A stretch of 64,000 nucleotides of DNA, taken from assembly GCF_030816855.1 (NCBI RefSeq), contig NZ_JAUSYK010000001.1, positions 186,001 through 250,000 on the forward strand. The letters run 5' to 3'. Under the pieces are notes generated by a model, which was given only the letters and a program-made list of their open reading frames with translations, ran no database searches and was not told the DNA's origin. The first letter of the stretch is position 1, and the number at the start of each line of letters is the position of its first letter. The translations under genes were made by a program, and so were the position numbers. This stretch comes from Arthrobacter sp. B3I4. GTDB taxonomy: Bacteria; Actinomycetota; Actinomycetes; Actinomycetales; Micrococcaceae. Below are positions 43,103-52,460 of the stretch, in pieces.

Positions 43103-43618
43103 TCAGCCTGCCGGATAAACCAAGGCGGTGGCCGTGGCCGCGATGCCCTCGCCCCGACCGGTGAAGCCCAGGCCGTCGCTGGTGGTCGCCGAGACGCTCA
43201 CCTGGGCGCCGGCCGCAGCACTGAGGACCCGCTGGGACTCCTCCCGGCGGGGGCCGAACTTCGGCCTGTTCGCCACGAATTGCACCGCGATGTTGCCGAT
43301 CTCGAAGCCCGCGGCACGGACGATCCTGGCGGCTTCCGCGAGAAGGGTGACACCGGAGGCGCCGGCGTATTCGGGGCGGTCGGTGCCGAAGTGGGTGCCG
43401 AGGTCGCCGAGGCCGGAGGCGGAGAACAGAGCGTCGGCGGCGGCGTGGGCCACCGGGTCGCCGTCGGAATGCCCGGCGAGTCCCCGTTCCCCCGCCCAGT
43501 GCAGGCCACCGAGCCAGAGCGGCTGCGGCGCATCCTCGGGAGCGTAGGCATGGACGTCAATGCCGATTCCGGTTCGCGGAATCGGCATCCCGGGCTGCGG
43601 CTGCTGGTCGCTGCGCAT
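43103..43618 (-). CDS. ispF: 2-C-methyl-D-erythritol 2,4-cyclodiphosphate synthase
   Basis: A 171-residue enzyme of the non-mevalonate isoprenoid pathway; it cyclises CDP-methylerythritol 2-phosphate with loss of CMP. The zinc ligands are in GIGIDVHAY (Asp and His) and a later His in [30 protein letters not shown] and [17 protein letters not shown] are standard IspF motifs. The ATG (43616-43618) has GGAGGG 6 bases upstream and lies 2 bases after the ispD stop, so the two are an operon and enzymes of successive steps. Confidence 0.95.
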   Translation of the reverse strand: MRSDQQPQPGMPIPRTGIGIDVHAYAPEDAPQPLWLGGLHWAGERGLAGHSDGDPVAHAAADALFSASGLGDLGTHFGTDRPEYAGASGVTLLAEAARIVRAAGFEIGNIAVQFVANRPKFGPRREESQRVLSAAAGAQVSVSATTSDGLGFTGRGEGIAATATALVYPAG

Positions 43619-43620
43619 GT

Positions 43621-44439
43621 CTAGCCCTCCACCCACCGCGCGCCCAGCGGGCCTTCAAGGAGGCCCTCGGCGAGGATGAGGTCCAGCGGCGTGGTGATTT
43701 TGAGGGACTGGCTGGCGCCGCGCACCGCGTGGACGGGCACGCCAAGCAGTTCCACCAGCATGGCGTCGTCGGTGACGGCAGCCGCCTGGGCGGCGTCGAA
43801 GCCTGCCGCCGCTTCATGTGCCCGCTGCAGGGTGGCGAGCTCGAAGCCCTGCGGGGTCTGCACCGCCCGGAGGATCTCGCGGGGCGCGGTGCCGGTGACT
43901 ACCTCGGGGGCGATGGCCGCATCGCCGTCGTGCGTGGCTTCCACGGTCTTGACGGTATCGACAACCGGCATCACCGGAATCACGGCGACCGCACCCGCTG
44001 CAAGGGAGGCCGCCACGCGGTGGAATACAGCTTCCGGGGCGAGCGCCCGGGCGGCATCGTGGACCAGGACGGACTGGGTGCCCGGCAGCAGGGCAGCCAG
44101 CGCTGCCCGGACGGAGTCGGCCCGGCTGGCCCCGCCGTCGACCATGGTGACCTCGGGCAGCGGCACGTTGTCCCCTGCCCCGGCGGCGCGGCCATGCTCG
44201 GTCTGCAGCTCTGCAAGGAACCCCTCACACTGGGCCCGCAGGTCAGCGTCCCCGGGAGGGAGGGCAACGCAGATCTGACGGGCGATCCCCGCCGCCGCCA
44301 CGCCCCGCAGCGCGTGCGTGAGGATGCTGTCGCCGCCCAGCGGGACTTTGGCCTTCGGCATACCGTAACCCAGGCGTTGACCGGAACCGGCGGCTACGAG
44401 GATGACCGCGGTGACGGGGACTGTCGATGCAGTGTTCAT
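43621..44439 (-). CDS. ispD: 2-C-methyl-D-erythritol 4-phosphate cytidylyltransferase
   Basis: A 272-residue nucleotidyltransferase of the non-mevalonate pathway that joins CTP and methylerythritol phosphate. The nucleotide-binding start is [23 protein letters not shown], with [14 protein letters not shown] and VDTVKTV further on. It is longer than the E. coli enzyme (236) through small insertions rich in Ala and Gly. I start at ATG 44437-44439 ([11 protein letters not shown]); an upstream frame from 44487 adds 16 less likely residues. No strong ribosome-binding site is visible. It precedes ispF and follows carD on the same strand. Confidence 0.94.
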   Translation of the reverse strand: MNTASTVPVTAVILVAAGSGQRLGYGMPKAKVPLGGDSILTHALRGVAAAGIARQICVALPPGDADLRAQCEGFLAELQTEHGRAAGAGDNVPLPEVTMVDGGASRADSVRAALAALLPGTQSVLVHDAARALAPEAVFHRVAASLAAGAVAVIPVMPVVDTVKTVEATHDGDAAIAPEVVTGTAPREILRAVQTPQGFELATLQRAHEAAAGFDAAQAAAVTDDAMLVELLGVPVHAVRGASQSLKITTPLDLILAEGLLEGPLGARWVEG

Positions 44440-44626
44440 GCCGACAAGACTACGTCGCGGCGCCCCGCTCCAGCCCAACCAGTTCACCGGCGGATATCGT
44501 CCGGGGGCAGTTTGGGCGCAGGGATCGACGTCGGCAGCAAGGCTGACGGCGTGTTCGTGTCAAAGTACCCCCAGTGTGCGGCCGCGGCGCCTGGAGCGGG
44601 GTGCTTGGGCTGAAAAGGGCAAAAAG

Positions 44627-44656
44627 AAGCCCCGGCGGCTGTACGCCACCGGGGTT
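44627..44656 (-). terminator. Terminator of carD
   Basis: A GC-rich hairpin, arms about 44628-44639 and 44645-44656 with one mismatch, is followed on the minus strand by TCTTTTTGCC. It lies just after the carD stop and separates carD from ispD. Confidence 0.82.
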
Positions 44657-44673
44657 CGATTCTGACTCTTTAG

Positions 44674-45156
44674 CTAGGAAGCCAGGACCTCGTCGAGAAC
44701 GCTTGCGGCCTTCTCTTCATCGGTCTTCTCAGCCAGTGCCAGCTCTGAAATCAGAATCTGGCGGGCCTTGGCCAGCATGCGCTTCTCTCCTGCGGAGAGA
44801 CCCCGGTCGTGGTCACGGCGCCACAGGTCACGGACGACCTCTGCCACCTTGATGACGTCACCGGAAGCAAGCTTCTCCAGGTTTGCCTTGTAACGACGCG
44901 ACCAGTTGGTGGGCTCCTCCGTGAACTCAGCGCGCAGCACATCAAAGACGTGCTCCAGGCCTTCCTTGCCCACTACATCCCGGACCCCAACAAGGTCAAC
45001 GTTCTCTGCTGGAACTTCAATGGTCAGATCACCCTGAGCCACCTTGAGCTTGAGATACATCTTCTCTTCGCCCTTGACAGTGCGCATCTTGATTTCTTCA
45101 ATTTTCGCTGCACCGTGGTGAGGGTAAACTACTGTCTCGCCGACCTCAAAAACCAT
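44674..45156 (-). CDS. carD: CarD-family transcriptional regulator
   Basis: A 160-residue RNA polymerase-binding protein that stabilises open complexes, notably at rRNA promoters. The N-terminal RNAP-interaction domain (1-53) has the hallmark [22 protein letters not shown]. The C-terminal helical DNA-binding part follows, with [13 protein letters not shown] (the conserved Trp inserted at the upstream edge of the bubble). Length nearly equals the mycobacterial protein. ATG 45154-45156 is chosen because the family starts [16 protein letters not shown]; the longer frame upstream runs through the promoter region. It is divergent from lpqE, as in mycobacteria. Its likely targets include the rRNA promoters in this window. 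Confidence 0.95.
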   Translation of the reverse strand: MVFEVGETVVYPHHGAAKIEEIKMRTVKGEEKMYLKLKVAQGDLTIEVPAENVDLVGVRDVVGKEGLEHVFDVLRAEFTEEPTNWSRRYKANLEKLASGDVIKVAEVVRDLWRRDHDRGLSAGEKRMLAKARQILISELALAEKTDEEKAASVLDEVLAS

Positions 45157-45479
45157 GTGGACATTCCCCTTTCCCGCAGACCAGTTTATCACGATTAAGG
45201 CATACGACTGCCATGGATCGCGCTTCAAAACCGCGTAAATCCGCGGAAAAGGGTCCGAATCCGCCCCCCAAAGCCCTTGACGAACGCGGATAATAGTGCA
45301 TTGGCCGACCTCTGCCAAGGGTCTCCGGGTTCGACGGCGGCGGCCCGCCGCGGCGTCTTCCGGTGCGGCAGGGCATGACCAACGGGCGCCTTTGTTTACC
45401 CGGCCGAATCCGCGTTTGGTGAGTATTGCGGATAGGCTATGCCTGAATAATGTTCCAAGACTCTCAAGGAGTGCGTGAC
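45157..45479. promoter_or_regulatory. Divergent promoter region carD / lpqE
   Basis: This 323-bp gap contains no gene. It must hold the promoters of both divergent genes. TAAACT around 45183-45188 on the minus strand could be the carD -10, and TTGGTG, 16 bases, TATGCC at about 45417-45444 could serve lpqE. Both are weak matches. Confidence 0.35.
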
Positions 45480-46106
45480 GTGCGTTTCACTGCGATGACC
45501 CGGGGCCGGCGCGGCAAGCTGGCAATGGCAACGGCTGCACTTGGCATTGGCCTGCTGTCCGTGACCGGTTGCGGCTACACCATGCCGGCGCAGACCTCTG
45601 TGCAGTACTCGGCCTCCGACGGGACCCGCACGGACCTCGGCCCGCTCCAGCTACGCAACATGCTGATCATCTCCGACGGTGAGGACAAGCCGGGGCGTGT
45701 CATCGGCGCGGTCTACAACACCTCGTCCAAGGATGTGAAACTGACGATCAACGGCGCGGGCGGCTCCCAGACCCAGGTGCCGGTCAAGAAGAACTCCTAC
45801 GTCCTGCTGAACGACAGCACCGACGCTGCGGTGCTCAGCAGCACCGGCGGCAAGCCCGGTTCGCTGGTTGAGGTGACCATCCGTGAGGACGGCAGCAACC
45901 TCGAATCCAACTTCAAGATCCCGGTGCTGGATGGCACGATCCAGGACTACAAGAAGTACCTGCCCACCGCCGAGCCCACGAGCTCGGGGGCGGCTTCCGG
46001 TTCCGCGACCCCGACGTCGACTGCCTCGCCGTCGTCCGCTACCTCGGCTTCGTCGACAGCATCGCCGTCCTCCTCTGCGACGCCCTCGCCGACCTCCAGC
46101 CGCTAA
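45480..46106 (+). CDS. lpqE: LpqE-like lipoprotein
   Basis: A 208-residue exported lipoprotein with Arg-rich start (MTRGRRGK), hydrophobic helix and lipobox SVTGCG. The mature domain is a beta-rich, copper-chaperone-like sandwich: [28 protein letters not shown] is the family signature. The tail of about 45 residues is Ser/Thr/Pro/Ala-rich and probably extended in the wall. Position divergent from carD matches lpqE of Mycobacterium tuberculosis, which supports orthology. I start at GTG 45480, with AAGGAG 8 bases upstream; an ATG at 45450 lies before that site. Its function is unknown; a metal role has been suggested only by fold. Confidence 0.82.
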   Translation: MRFTAMTRGRRGKLAMATAALGIGLLSVTGCGYTMPAQTSVQYSASDGTRTDLGPLQLRNMLIISDGEDKPGRVIGAVYNTSSKDVKLTINGAGGSQTQVPVKKNSYVLLNDSTDAAVLSSTGGKPGSLVEVTIREDGSNLESNFKIPVLDGTIQDYKKYLPTAEPTSSGAASGSATPTSTASPSSATSASSTASPSSSATPSPTSSR

Positions 46107-46176
46107 GCGGCACCGCCGCCCACCGGCGGCGCGCCGGCGCAGTAATTGGAACAGAGCCGGCCCCAGCGCCGGCACA

Positions 46177-46211
46177 AAAAGGAGTGGCACCCGCCGGGTG
46201 CCACTCCTTTT
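46177..46211. terminator. Bidirectional terminator lpqE / regX3
   Basis: AAAAGGAGTGGCACCC, a GCC loop and the exact complement GGGTGCCACTCCTTTT form a 16-bp stem with A- and T-runs at both ends. It can terminate both convergent genes. Confidence 0.93.
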
Positions 46212-46228
46212 GCGTCCCCGGCCAGCGC

Positions 46229-46909
46229 TCAGGGCTCGAACTTGTAGCCCAGCCCCCGGACGGTTATCAGGTACCGCGGCGCCGAAGGATCCGGCTCAAT
46301 CTTGCTGCGCAGCCGTTTGACGTGCACGTCCAGGGTTTTGGTGTCGCCCACATAGTCCGAGCCCCAGACCCGGTCGATAAGCTGGCCCCGGGTGAGGACG
46401 CGGCCGGAATTGCGCAGCAGCATCTCAAGCAGCTCGAATTCCTTCAGGGGCAGCGCCACCTGTTCGCCCTGCACGCTGACCACGTGCCGCTCAACGTCCA
46501 TCCGGACCGGGCCGGCCTGGACGGTGCTGGCCACCAGCTCCTCCGGTTCGCCGTGGCGGCGAAGCACCGCGCGCACCCGTGCCACAAGTTCCCGGGAGGA
46601 GTAAGGCTTGGTGACGTAGTCATCGGCGCCCAGTTCCAGGCCCACTACCTTGTCGATTTCGGCGTCCTTGGCGGTCAGCATGATGACCGGGACTGACGAA
46701 CGCTGGCGCAGCTGGCGGCACACTTCGGTTCCCGACTGTCCGGGCAGCTGGAGGTCCAGGAGGACCAGATCCGCTCCGTTGCGGTCGAATTCGGTGATGG
46801 CGTCGAGGCCGTTGTCCACCACTTCGACTTCGAATCCTTCCTTCCCCAAAAGATAGGACAGGGGGTCGCTGAACGATTCCTCGTCCTCGACAATAAGAAT
46901 CCGGCTCAA
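46229..46909 (-). CDS. regX3: Two-component response regulator RegX3 (PhoB/OmpR family)
   Basis: A 226-residue regulator, phosphate-responsive by homology. The receiver domain has the acidic pair EDE (8-10), phospho-acceptor Asp in LVLLDLQLPG (about residue 52) and Lys in MLTAKD. The winged-helix output domain (about 130-226) has LTRGQLIDRVWG and TLDVHVKRLRSKIE. The start is a TTG at 46907-46909 that overlaps the senX3 stop in a TTGA junction, so translation depends on senX3. Convergent with lpqE. With SenX3 and PhoU it forms the phosphate-starvation module known from mycobacteria. Confidence 0.94.
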   Translation of the reverse strand: MSRILIVEDEESFSDPLSYLLGKEGFEVEVVDNGLDAITEFDRNGADLVLLDLQLPGQSGTEVCRQLRQRSSVPVIMLTAKDAEIDKVVGLELGADDYVTKPYSSRELVARVRAVLRRHGEPEELVASTVQAGPVRMDVERHVVSVQGEQVALPLKEFELLEMLLRNSGRVLTRGQLIDRVWGSDYVGDTKTLDVHVKRLRSKIEPDPSAPRYLITVRGLGYKFEP

Positions 46910-48129
46910 GCGCTAGCTCCTTGCTCATGGACGCCGGCGGCGTCGCGTCGTTCTGGTCGTACATTCTGCGGGGATCGGCGGACATCCGAGGCGGGCAGGT
47001 CCTGGTCTTCCATTTCAGGCAGGCGGATGGTGAAGGTGGACCCCTGTCCCGGCTGGGACCAGAGCGTGACCTCACCGCCGTGGTTGGCCATCACATGCTT
47101 GACGATGCTCAACCCGAGTCCGGTCCCGCCGGTGTGCCGGGAACGCGCGGAATCCACCCGGTAGAAGCGCTCGAAGACGCGTTCCTGGTCCTCGGGGCTG
47201 AGTCCCTCACCCTGGTCACTTACCGAAACGGCCACCAGCCCGTCCCGGGACCGCACGCCGATCCCTACTCTGGTGTTCTCCGGTGAGTACCGGATGGCAT
47301 TGTCGATCAGGTTCCTGAGGGCCGTGACGAGGAGGTCTTGGTCGCCGTAGACCATAGCGTCGGTGCGGCCGCCCACCACGATCTCGATGTTCTTGCTTTC
47401 GGCCGGCAGCTGGGACCGGTCCACGGCCTCGGCCACCACAGTGTTAATGTCCACCGGGTGGGCCTGCTGGGCCACGTTGGCGCCCTGCAGCCGCGACAGT
47501 TCGATGATGTCCTGCACGAGCGCTGCCAGGCGGGTGGATTCCTTGTGCATGCGCTTAGCGAAACGGCGGACCGCTTCCTCGTCGCCGGGCGAAGCCTCCA
47601 GCGCCTCCGCGAGCAGCGAGATGGCGCCGACGGGGGTCTTCAGTTCATGCGACACGTTGGCGACGAAGTCGTTGCGGATCTCTTCGGTGCGCGTGATCTC
47701 CGTGCGGTCGTCGGCGAGCAGCAGGATGTATTCCTCCCCGAGCATTGCCGCCCGGACCTGCACTATGATCGTCCCCCGGCCCAGCGGACCGCGCGGCAGT
47801 TCGAACTGGTTCTCCAGGATCACGCCGTCGCGCCGCACCTTGGCGGTCATCTCCAGCAGCTGCTGGTGCACCACGGTGTGCCCGCGGACCAGCCCGTAGG
47901 CGTAGGCGCCGGGGCTGGCACGCACCACCCCGTCGATGGCGTCCACCACGAGGAAGGCGCGGCCGACGACGGCGAGCACCTCTGCGGCGCCTTCCGGAAG
48001 CGATGGCTCGTCGGTTTCGACGTCGCTGATCTTGCGCTGCTGCTCACTGATCCGGAAGGCGAGCACGCCGAAGATGCCGAGCGACAGGCCGACCAGGCCC
48101 GCGATCACACCGATGAGCATTGGATCCAC
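46906..48129 (-). CDS. senX3: Sensor histidine kinase SenX3
   Basis: A 407-residue membrane kinase. One N-terminal helix (MLIGVIAGLVGLSLGIFGVLAF) anchors it. A PAS-like domain follows at about 45-150, then the dimerisation helix with the phospho-accepting His in FVANVSHELKTPVGAISLL. The catalytic domain has N-box LRNLIDNAIRYSPE, G1 VSDQGEGLSPED and G2 HTGGTGLGLSIVKHV. The start is GTG 48127-48129 or ATG 48118-48120 (MLIGVI); GGAG sits 2 and 11 bases upstream respectively. It is divergent from phoU, matching a role in sensing phosphate through the Pst/PhoU system, although pst genes are not in the window. Confidence 0.93.
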   Translation of the reverse strand: MDPMLIGVIAGLVGLSLGIFGVLAFRISEQQRKISDVETDEPSLPEGAAEVLAVVGRAFLVVDAIDGVVRASPGAYAYGLVRGHTVVHQQLLEMTAKVRRDGVILENQFELPRGPLGRGTIIVQVRAAMLGEEYILLLADDRTEITRTEEIRNDFVANVSHELKTPVGAISLLAEALEASPGDEEAVRRFAKRMHKESTRLAALVQDIIELSRLQGANVAQQAHPVDINTVVAEAVDRSQLPAESKNIEIVVGGRTDAMVYGDQDLLVTALRNLIDNAIRYSPENTRVGIGVRSRDGLVAVSVSDQGEGLSPEDQERVFERFYRVDSARSRHTGGTGLGLSIVKHVMANHGGEVTLWSQPGQGSTFTIRLPEMEDQDLPASDVRRSPQNVRPERRDAAGVHEQGASA

Positions 48130-48327
48130 GGCTCCAGCTTAGGCGCTGCCGTGAGCCGGAAACCGAAAACTTGTGCGGTTGCAGCGCTGGTTCAGCTAAC
48201 GTTCATCTATTGGGGCGCAACAGTTCACCGGAGGCTGGCAGGGTGGCAGGTTGAACGCCGCTACGGTGAAACGAAACGTGGCCTGCCACTGCGGTGCCTG
48301 CAACGTTGAAGAGGAAAGGACGCACCC

Positions 48328-48990
48328 GTGCGTAAGGTTTTTCAGGAAGAGCTCACCCAGGTCGGCGAGCAGCTGGTCGAGATCTCGAAGCTGGTCAGCG
48401 AGGCCTTTGAGAAGGCGACGACGGCTTTCGAAGGCGCCGACATCGACCTCGCCGAGGACGTCATCGCTGCCGACGCACGGATCGATTTCCTGCAGAACAG
48501 CCTCGACGAGCGTGCCATCGACATCCTCGCCCTGCAGGGCCCGGTGGCCAGCGATCTGCGTATGATTGTCGGTTCGCTGCGGATGAGCGCGTCGCTGGAG
48601 CGGATGGGCGATCTCGCCCGGCACATCGCCCAGCTCGCCCGGCTGCGCTACCCGGCCGTCGTCATCCCGGAGCAGTTGCGGGAGACGTTCCAGAATTTCG
48701 CCAAGTCGGACCTGGAAATCGCGGAGAAGCTCACCGTGCTGCTGGAAACACGGGACCTGGAAGTAGCCCGCGACATCCTCAAGGCCAACAGCACGGTAAA
48801 CGACCTGCATCTGAGCGTCTTCAAGGCCATTGCACGCAGCGACTGGACGGAATCCGCAGCGACCACCGTGGATGTCGCCTTGGCCAGCCGCTACTTCGAA
48901 CGTTTCGCGGACCATGGCGTCTCCGTCGCGCAAAAGGTGACCTACCTGGTCACCGGGGCGTGGCACCCGAACAGCATCGAACACAGCTGA
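48328..48990 (+). CDS. phoU: Phosphate transport regulator PhoU
   Basis: A 220-residue all-helical protein made of two similar three-helix bundles. Each half carries the metal-binding E/DxxxD pattern: LERMGDLARHIAQLARL in the first and YFERFADHGVSVAQKV in the second. PhoU mutes the phosphate sensor kinase when phosphate is plentiful. Start GTG 48328 with GAGGAAAGGA upstream. Divergent from senX3-regX3, its functional partners. Confidence 0.95.
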   Translation: MRKVFQEELTQVGEQLVEISKLVSEAFEKATTAFEGADIDLAEDVIAADARIDFLQNSLDERAIDILALQGPVASDLRMIVGSLRMSASLERMGDLARHIAQLARLRYPAVVIPEQLRETFQNFAKSDLEIAEKLTVLLETRDLEVARDILKANSTVNDLHLSVFKAIARSDWTESAATTVDVALASRYFERFADHGVSVAQKVTYLVTGAWHPNSIEHS

Positions 48991-49015
48991 GGCACGCCTT
49001 CACGGGGAAACCTCT

Positions 49016-49063
49016 TACGACGACGGCGGACGGTCACCAAGGTGACCGTCCGCCGTAGTCGTA
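49016..49063. terminator. Bidirectional hairpin phoU / gpmA
   Basis: A 23-bp stem with one mismatch; its inner part is GGTCACC, AA, GGTGACC. It lies between the convergent phoU and gpmA genes. No long T-run follows, so efficiency is unknown. Confidence 0.8.
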
Positions 49064-49073
49064 GCCTGGGGCG

Positions 49074-49820
49074 TTACTTCTTGCCCTGGTTCGCGACTGC
49101 CTTGATGGATTCCGCGGCGGCCTCCGGGTCGAGGTACGTGCCGCCCGGGTTCAGCGGCTTGAAGTCCTCGTCCAGTTCGTAGACGAGCGGGATGCCGGTG
49201 GGGATGTTGAGACCGGCGATGTCCGCATCGCTGATGCCGTCAAGGTGCTTGACCAGGGCCCGCAGCGAGTTGCCGTGGGCGGTGATGAGGACCGTCTTGC
49301 CCGCCTTGAGTTCTTCCTTGATGTCCGATTCCCAGTAAGGCATCAGGCGGATCAGGACATCCTTGAGGCACTCTGTGCGCGGGAGGGCATCGCCGAGGTC
49401 CTTGTAGCGCGGGTCCCCCACCTGGGAGAACTCGGAGTCGTCCGCAAGGGGCGGCGGCGGGGTGTCGTAGGAGCGGCGCCAGGTCATGAACTGTTCCTCG
49501 CCGTACTCGGCCAGCGTCTGGGCCTTGTCCTTGCCCTGCAGCGCACCGTAGTGCCGCTCGTTCAGACGCCAGTCGCGCTTGACGTCGATCCAGCCACGGT
49601 CGGCTTTCTCCAGCGCAAGGTTCGCGGTGTTGATGGCCCGCTTCAGTCGCGACGTGTAGAGGATGTCCGGGAGGAGGTTGTTCTCCACCAGCAGCTCACC
49701 GCCACGCACCGCCTCGGCACGTCCCTGGTCGTTCAGGTCGACGTCCACCCAGCCGGTGAACAGGTTCTTGGCGTTCCATTCGCTGTGGCCGTGGCGCAGC
49801 AGAATCAGCTTGTAAGTCAT
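49074..49820 (-). CDS. gpmA: Phosphoglycerate mutase (2,3-bisphosphoglycerate-dependent)
   Basis: A 248-residue glycolytic enzyme that interconverts 3- and 2-phosphoglycerate through a phospho-His. The catalytic motif [18 protein letters not shown] begins near residue 8 (active His11 region), with [12 protein letters not shown], and the second His in [16 protein letters not shown]. Size matches the family (about 247). The start is ATG 49818-49820 ([11 protein letters not shown]), with AGGA 8 bases upstream; ATG 49829 is an alternative. Proximity to senX3-regX3 is conserved in mycobacteria. Confidence 0.95.
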   Translation of the reverse strand: MTYKLILLRHGHSEWNAKNLFTGWVDVDLNDQGRAEAVRGGELLVENNLLPDILYTSRLKRAINTANLALEKADRGWIDVKRDWRLNERHYGALQGKDKAQTLAEYGEEQFMTWRRSYDTPPPPLADDSEFSQVGDPRYKDLGDALPRTECLKDVLIRLMPYWESDIKEELKAGKTVLITAHGNSLRALVKHLDGISDADIAGLNIPTGIPLVYELDEDFKPLNPGGTYLDPEAAAESIKAVANQGKK

Positions 49821-49911
49821 GCTTTTCATCCTAGTCGAGCCCCCGTGTGCCCTGCCCTGCGTTACACCGGCCACGCCAGGTGGGCCTCAAAAGGGAGGAT
49901 AAGGTGGGTCT

Positions 49912-50772
49912 GTGGTGCAGAAGGCCGAGCGTGTGGTGTCCCCCCGGAACCCGGGCGGCGCCACCGGCGCACCCCACACCGGCACGGCCCGGACCGGCCG
50001 GCCGGTGGGCAACGTGACCCGCGGGACCACTAACCCCAACAGGATGCGGCGGGTTGACCGGTGGCTGACTGGACCGCAGGCCTGGCGGTTGCGGGCCGCG
50101 GCAGACCCGCTCGTCGTCGACCTGGGTTACGGTGCCTCCCCTGCGACCGCCGTCGAACTTTTTGAGCGGCTCTCCGCCGTTAGGCCCGACGTGCGCGTGG
50201 TCGGGATTGAGATTGAGCCGGAGCGGGTGCGGCAGGCGAAGCCGCTGGAACGGCCCGGACTGAGCTTTCGGCTGGGTGGCTTCGAACTGCCGGTGCCGGG
50301 ACGGCCGGTGCTGGTCCGGGCCTTCAACGTGTTGCGCCAATATGAGGAAGCTGACGTGCCGGCCATCTGGCGGCTGGTGCAGGACCGCCTGGCGCCCGGC
50401 GGGCTGTTTATCGACGGTACCTGCGACGAGATCGGACGCCGGGTCACGTGGGTGGCCCTCGACGCCGAACGGCCGCTCAGCCTGGGCCTGTCCATGCGCT
50501 TCGGCGGCTTCGAACTCCCGTCGGACATCGCCGAACGGCTACCCAAGGCGCTGATCCACCGGAACGTGCCCGGCGAGAACATCCACAGGTATCTGCAGGC
50601 GATGGACCGGGCGTGGCTGGAAGCGGCGCCGCTGGCGTCGTTCGGGAACCGGCAGCGCTGGACGGCGATGTGCCGGGCACTGAACGACGGCGGCTGGCCG
50701 GTCCGGGACGGGCCCTCGCGCTGGCGTCTGGGCGAACTGACGGTGGACTGGGACGCCGTGGCGCCGGGCTAA
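49912..50772 (+). CDS. Class I SAM-dependent methyltransferase
   Basis: A 286-residue protein with a Rossmann-type methyltransferase core. Motif I is LVVDLGYGASPATAVELF, followed by motif II acidic residues in VVGIEIEPERV; FNVLRQYEEADV and LAPGGLFIDGTCDEIG correspond to motifs IV-V. The first ~45 residues are Gly/Thr/Arg-rich and probably disordered. The substrate is unknown; DLGYG in place of the usual DxGxG and a long C-terminal domain (150-280) make it unlike common small-molecule methyltransferases. GTG 49912 (or the next codon, GTG 49915) follows GGGAGG at some distance. Divergent from gpmA. Confidence 0.8.
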   Translation: MVQKAERVVSPRNPGGATGAPHTGTARTGRPVGNVTRGTTNPNRMRRVDRWLTGPQAWRLRAAADPLVVDLGYGASPATAVELFERLSAVRPDVRVVGIEIEPERVRQAKPLERPGLSFRLGGFELPVPGRPVLVRAFNVLRQYEEADVPAIWRLVQDRLAPGGLFIDGTCDEIGRRVTWVALDAERPLSLGLSMRFGGFELPSDIAERLPKALIHRNVPGENIHRYLQAMDRAWLEAAPLASFGNRQRWTAMCRALNDGGWPVRDGPSRWRLGELTVDWDAVAPG

Positions 50773-50818
50773 CTTCGGGGTAGGCCAGGCTCCGGATACT
50801 GTCGCCGGGCTGGCTCGG

Positions 50819-51172
50819 TCACCAGGGGCCGTAGGGACCCATGTTGCGGCTGCCGCCGCGGCCGGCGTCCTTGACGGCCGGCCGGACGTCGGCAAGGTAA
50901 ACGGAGGCCGCCGTCACGGCCGCGAGGCCGAAGAGCCCCAGCGGGCCGAAGAACCCGCCACCGCCGCCGAGCAGCGACAGCAGGCCGATTGCCAAGGCCC
51001 CGCCGGTAAGGGCAAGCCAGAAGGTCTTGGTCCGCTTGGAGACGGCTTCGAAGGCGTTGGCCTTGTGCCGCAGGCAGTCGAAGAACGCCCACACCTCAAG
51101 CCCCAGGGCTACGAGGGCAAGGAGAAAATAGACTCCCCTGTCGGCAAAATCAATCAGCGTTCTTCCGTCCAT
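50819..51172 (-). CDS. DUF2516 family membrane protein
   Basis: A 117-residue integral membrane protein with about three helices: one at residues 13-32, then WLALTGGALAIGLLSLL and GLFGLAAVTAASVYLADVRPAVKD. The FDCLRHKANAFEAVSKRTK linker and the final helix leading to DVRPAVK are typical of DUF2516, an actinobacterial family of unknown function. The tail is Gly-rich. It shares the strand with the PLP enzyme, 9 bases downstream of it. Confidence 0.85.
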   Translation of the reverse strand: MDGRTLIDFADRGVYFLLALVALGLEVWAFFDCLRHKANAFEAVSKRTKTFWLALTGGALAIGLLSLLGGGGGFFGPLGLFGLAAVTAASVYLADVRPAVKDAGRGGSRNMGPYGPW

Positions 51173-51181
51173 GGTCCCAGC

Positions 51182-52372
51182 CTAGCCGCCCAGCGACGCC
51201 AGGGCCTGCTCCAGATCGGCCCACAGGTCCTCGACGTTTTCAATCCCGACGCTCAACCGGACCAGGTTCTCCGGCACGCTGAGCGGCTCCGCGGTGTGCC
51301 GGCGCCGCCGCTCGATCAGGGACTCCACTCCGCCGAGCGAGGTGGCCGGCAGCCACAGCTGCAGGGCGGCGATCATCCGGTCAGCGGTGTCCGCACCGCT
51401 GAGGCCCGCGCCGGGCACCGGCGCCATCTCGATGCACAGCACCGAGCCGAAGCCCTTCATCTGTGCTTTGGCGCGCTCGTGTCCGGGGTCCGTTGCCAGG
51501 CCCGGGTAACGGATGCTGCCGACGAGCGGGTGCCGGCTCAGCCGCTCGGCGAGCACCGCGGCGGAGGCCTGCGAGCGCTCAATCCGCAGCGCCAGGGTAC
51601 GCAGCCCTCGCAGCGCCAGCCACGCCTCGAACGGCCCGGCGATGCCCCCGTGGATGGTGCGGTGGTGCAACAGTTGCGCGTGCAGGTCCGGGTCGGACGT
51701 GACGAGGGCGCCGAGGACCACGTCCGAGTGGCCGGAGAGGTACTTGGTAACGGAGTGCAGGACGACGTCGGAGCCCAGGGCCAGCGGCTGTTGCACCAGC
51801 GGGGTGGAGAAAGTGTTGTCGGTAACGACGAGAGCCCCGGCCGCGTGCGCCGCCGTCGTGAGCGCCCGGATGTCCGCAACGCCGAGCATGGGGTTGGTCG
51901 GGCTTTCCAGCCACAGCATGCTGGCAGGCGAGCCGCCGGCGGGAGCCAGCTGCTCCAGCACGGCGTCGGTGTCCGAGATGTCCACCGTCCGGAGCTCCAG
52001 CGCGCCTTTCTGCGCCAGTTCCGTAGCCATCACCAGCGAACCGGCGTAACTGTGGGACGGCATCACGAGCACCCCCTGCGCGGGGACCAGCGACAGCGCG
52101 GAGCTCACCGCAGCCAGGCCCGAGGCGTACAGCAGACCCGGCAGCGTGGCGCCCTCGAGCTGGGCCAGGGCCTGCTCGAAGGGGTCCCAGGTGGGGTTGG
52201 AGTAGCGGCCGTAGCCGCGGTCACCGGGGCCCAGCGGGCCGGTGCCGAAATAGGTCGAGGACAGCACCAGCGGCGGGTTGACCGGCGCGTCGCGTTCGCG
52301 CACCGGACGGCCGGCCGCGACCACTACGGTTTCGGCGGAAAGGGAGACTGTCTGCTCTTCGGAAAGACTCAT
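51182..52372 (-). CDS. Cys/Met metabolism PLP-dependent enzyme (cystathionine gamma-synthase/lyase type)
   Basis: A 396-residue enzyme of the MetB/MetC/CGL family. The PLP-anchoring Lys is in SVTKYLSGHSDVVLG; YASGLAAVSSAL, GYGRYSNPTWDPFEQALAQLEGA and LWLESPTNPMLGV are the family markers. The C-terminal domain ends VRLSVGIENVEDLWADLEQAL. Reaction type (gamma-synthase, gamma- or beta-lyase) cannot be decided by eye. I start at ATG 52370-52372 (MSLSEEQTVSL); a further upstream frame overlaps tmk and is spurious. Divergent from tmk. Confidence 0.9.
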   Translation of the reverse strand: MSLSEEQTVSLSAETVVVAAGRPVRERDAPVNPPLVLSSTYFGTGPLGPGDRGYGRYSNPTWDPFEQALAQLEGATLPGLLYASGLAAVSSALSLVPAQGVLVMPSHSYAGSLVMATELAQKGALELRTVDISDTDAVLEQLAPAGGSPASMLWLESPTNPMLGVADIRALTTAAHAAGALVVTDNTFSTPLVQQPLALGSDVVLHSVTKYLSGHSDVVLGALVTSDPDLHAQLLHHRTIHGGIAGPFEAWLALRGLRTLALRIERSQASAAVLAERLSRHPLVGSIRYPGLATDPGHERAKAQMKGFGSVLCIEMAPVPGAGLSGADTADRMIAALQLWLPATSLGGVESLIERRRRHTAEPLSVPENLVRLSVGIENVEDLWADLEQALASLGG

Positions 52373-52460
52373 GGTCACAGGGTACTTCGGCCCCCCGGCA
52401 AGCCCGTAAGGCGTTACGCGCGGGCCGTCTAGTGTCAGGGATTGTCGGTAGGCTAGAGCC

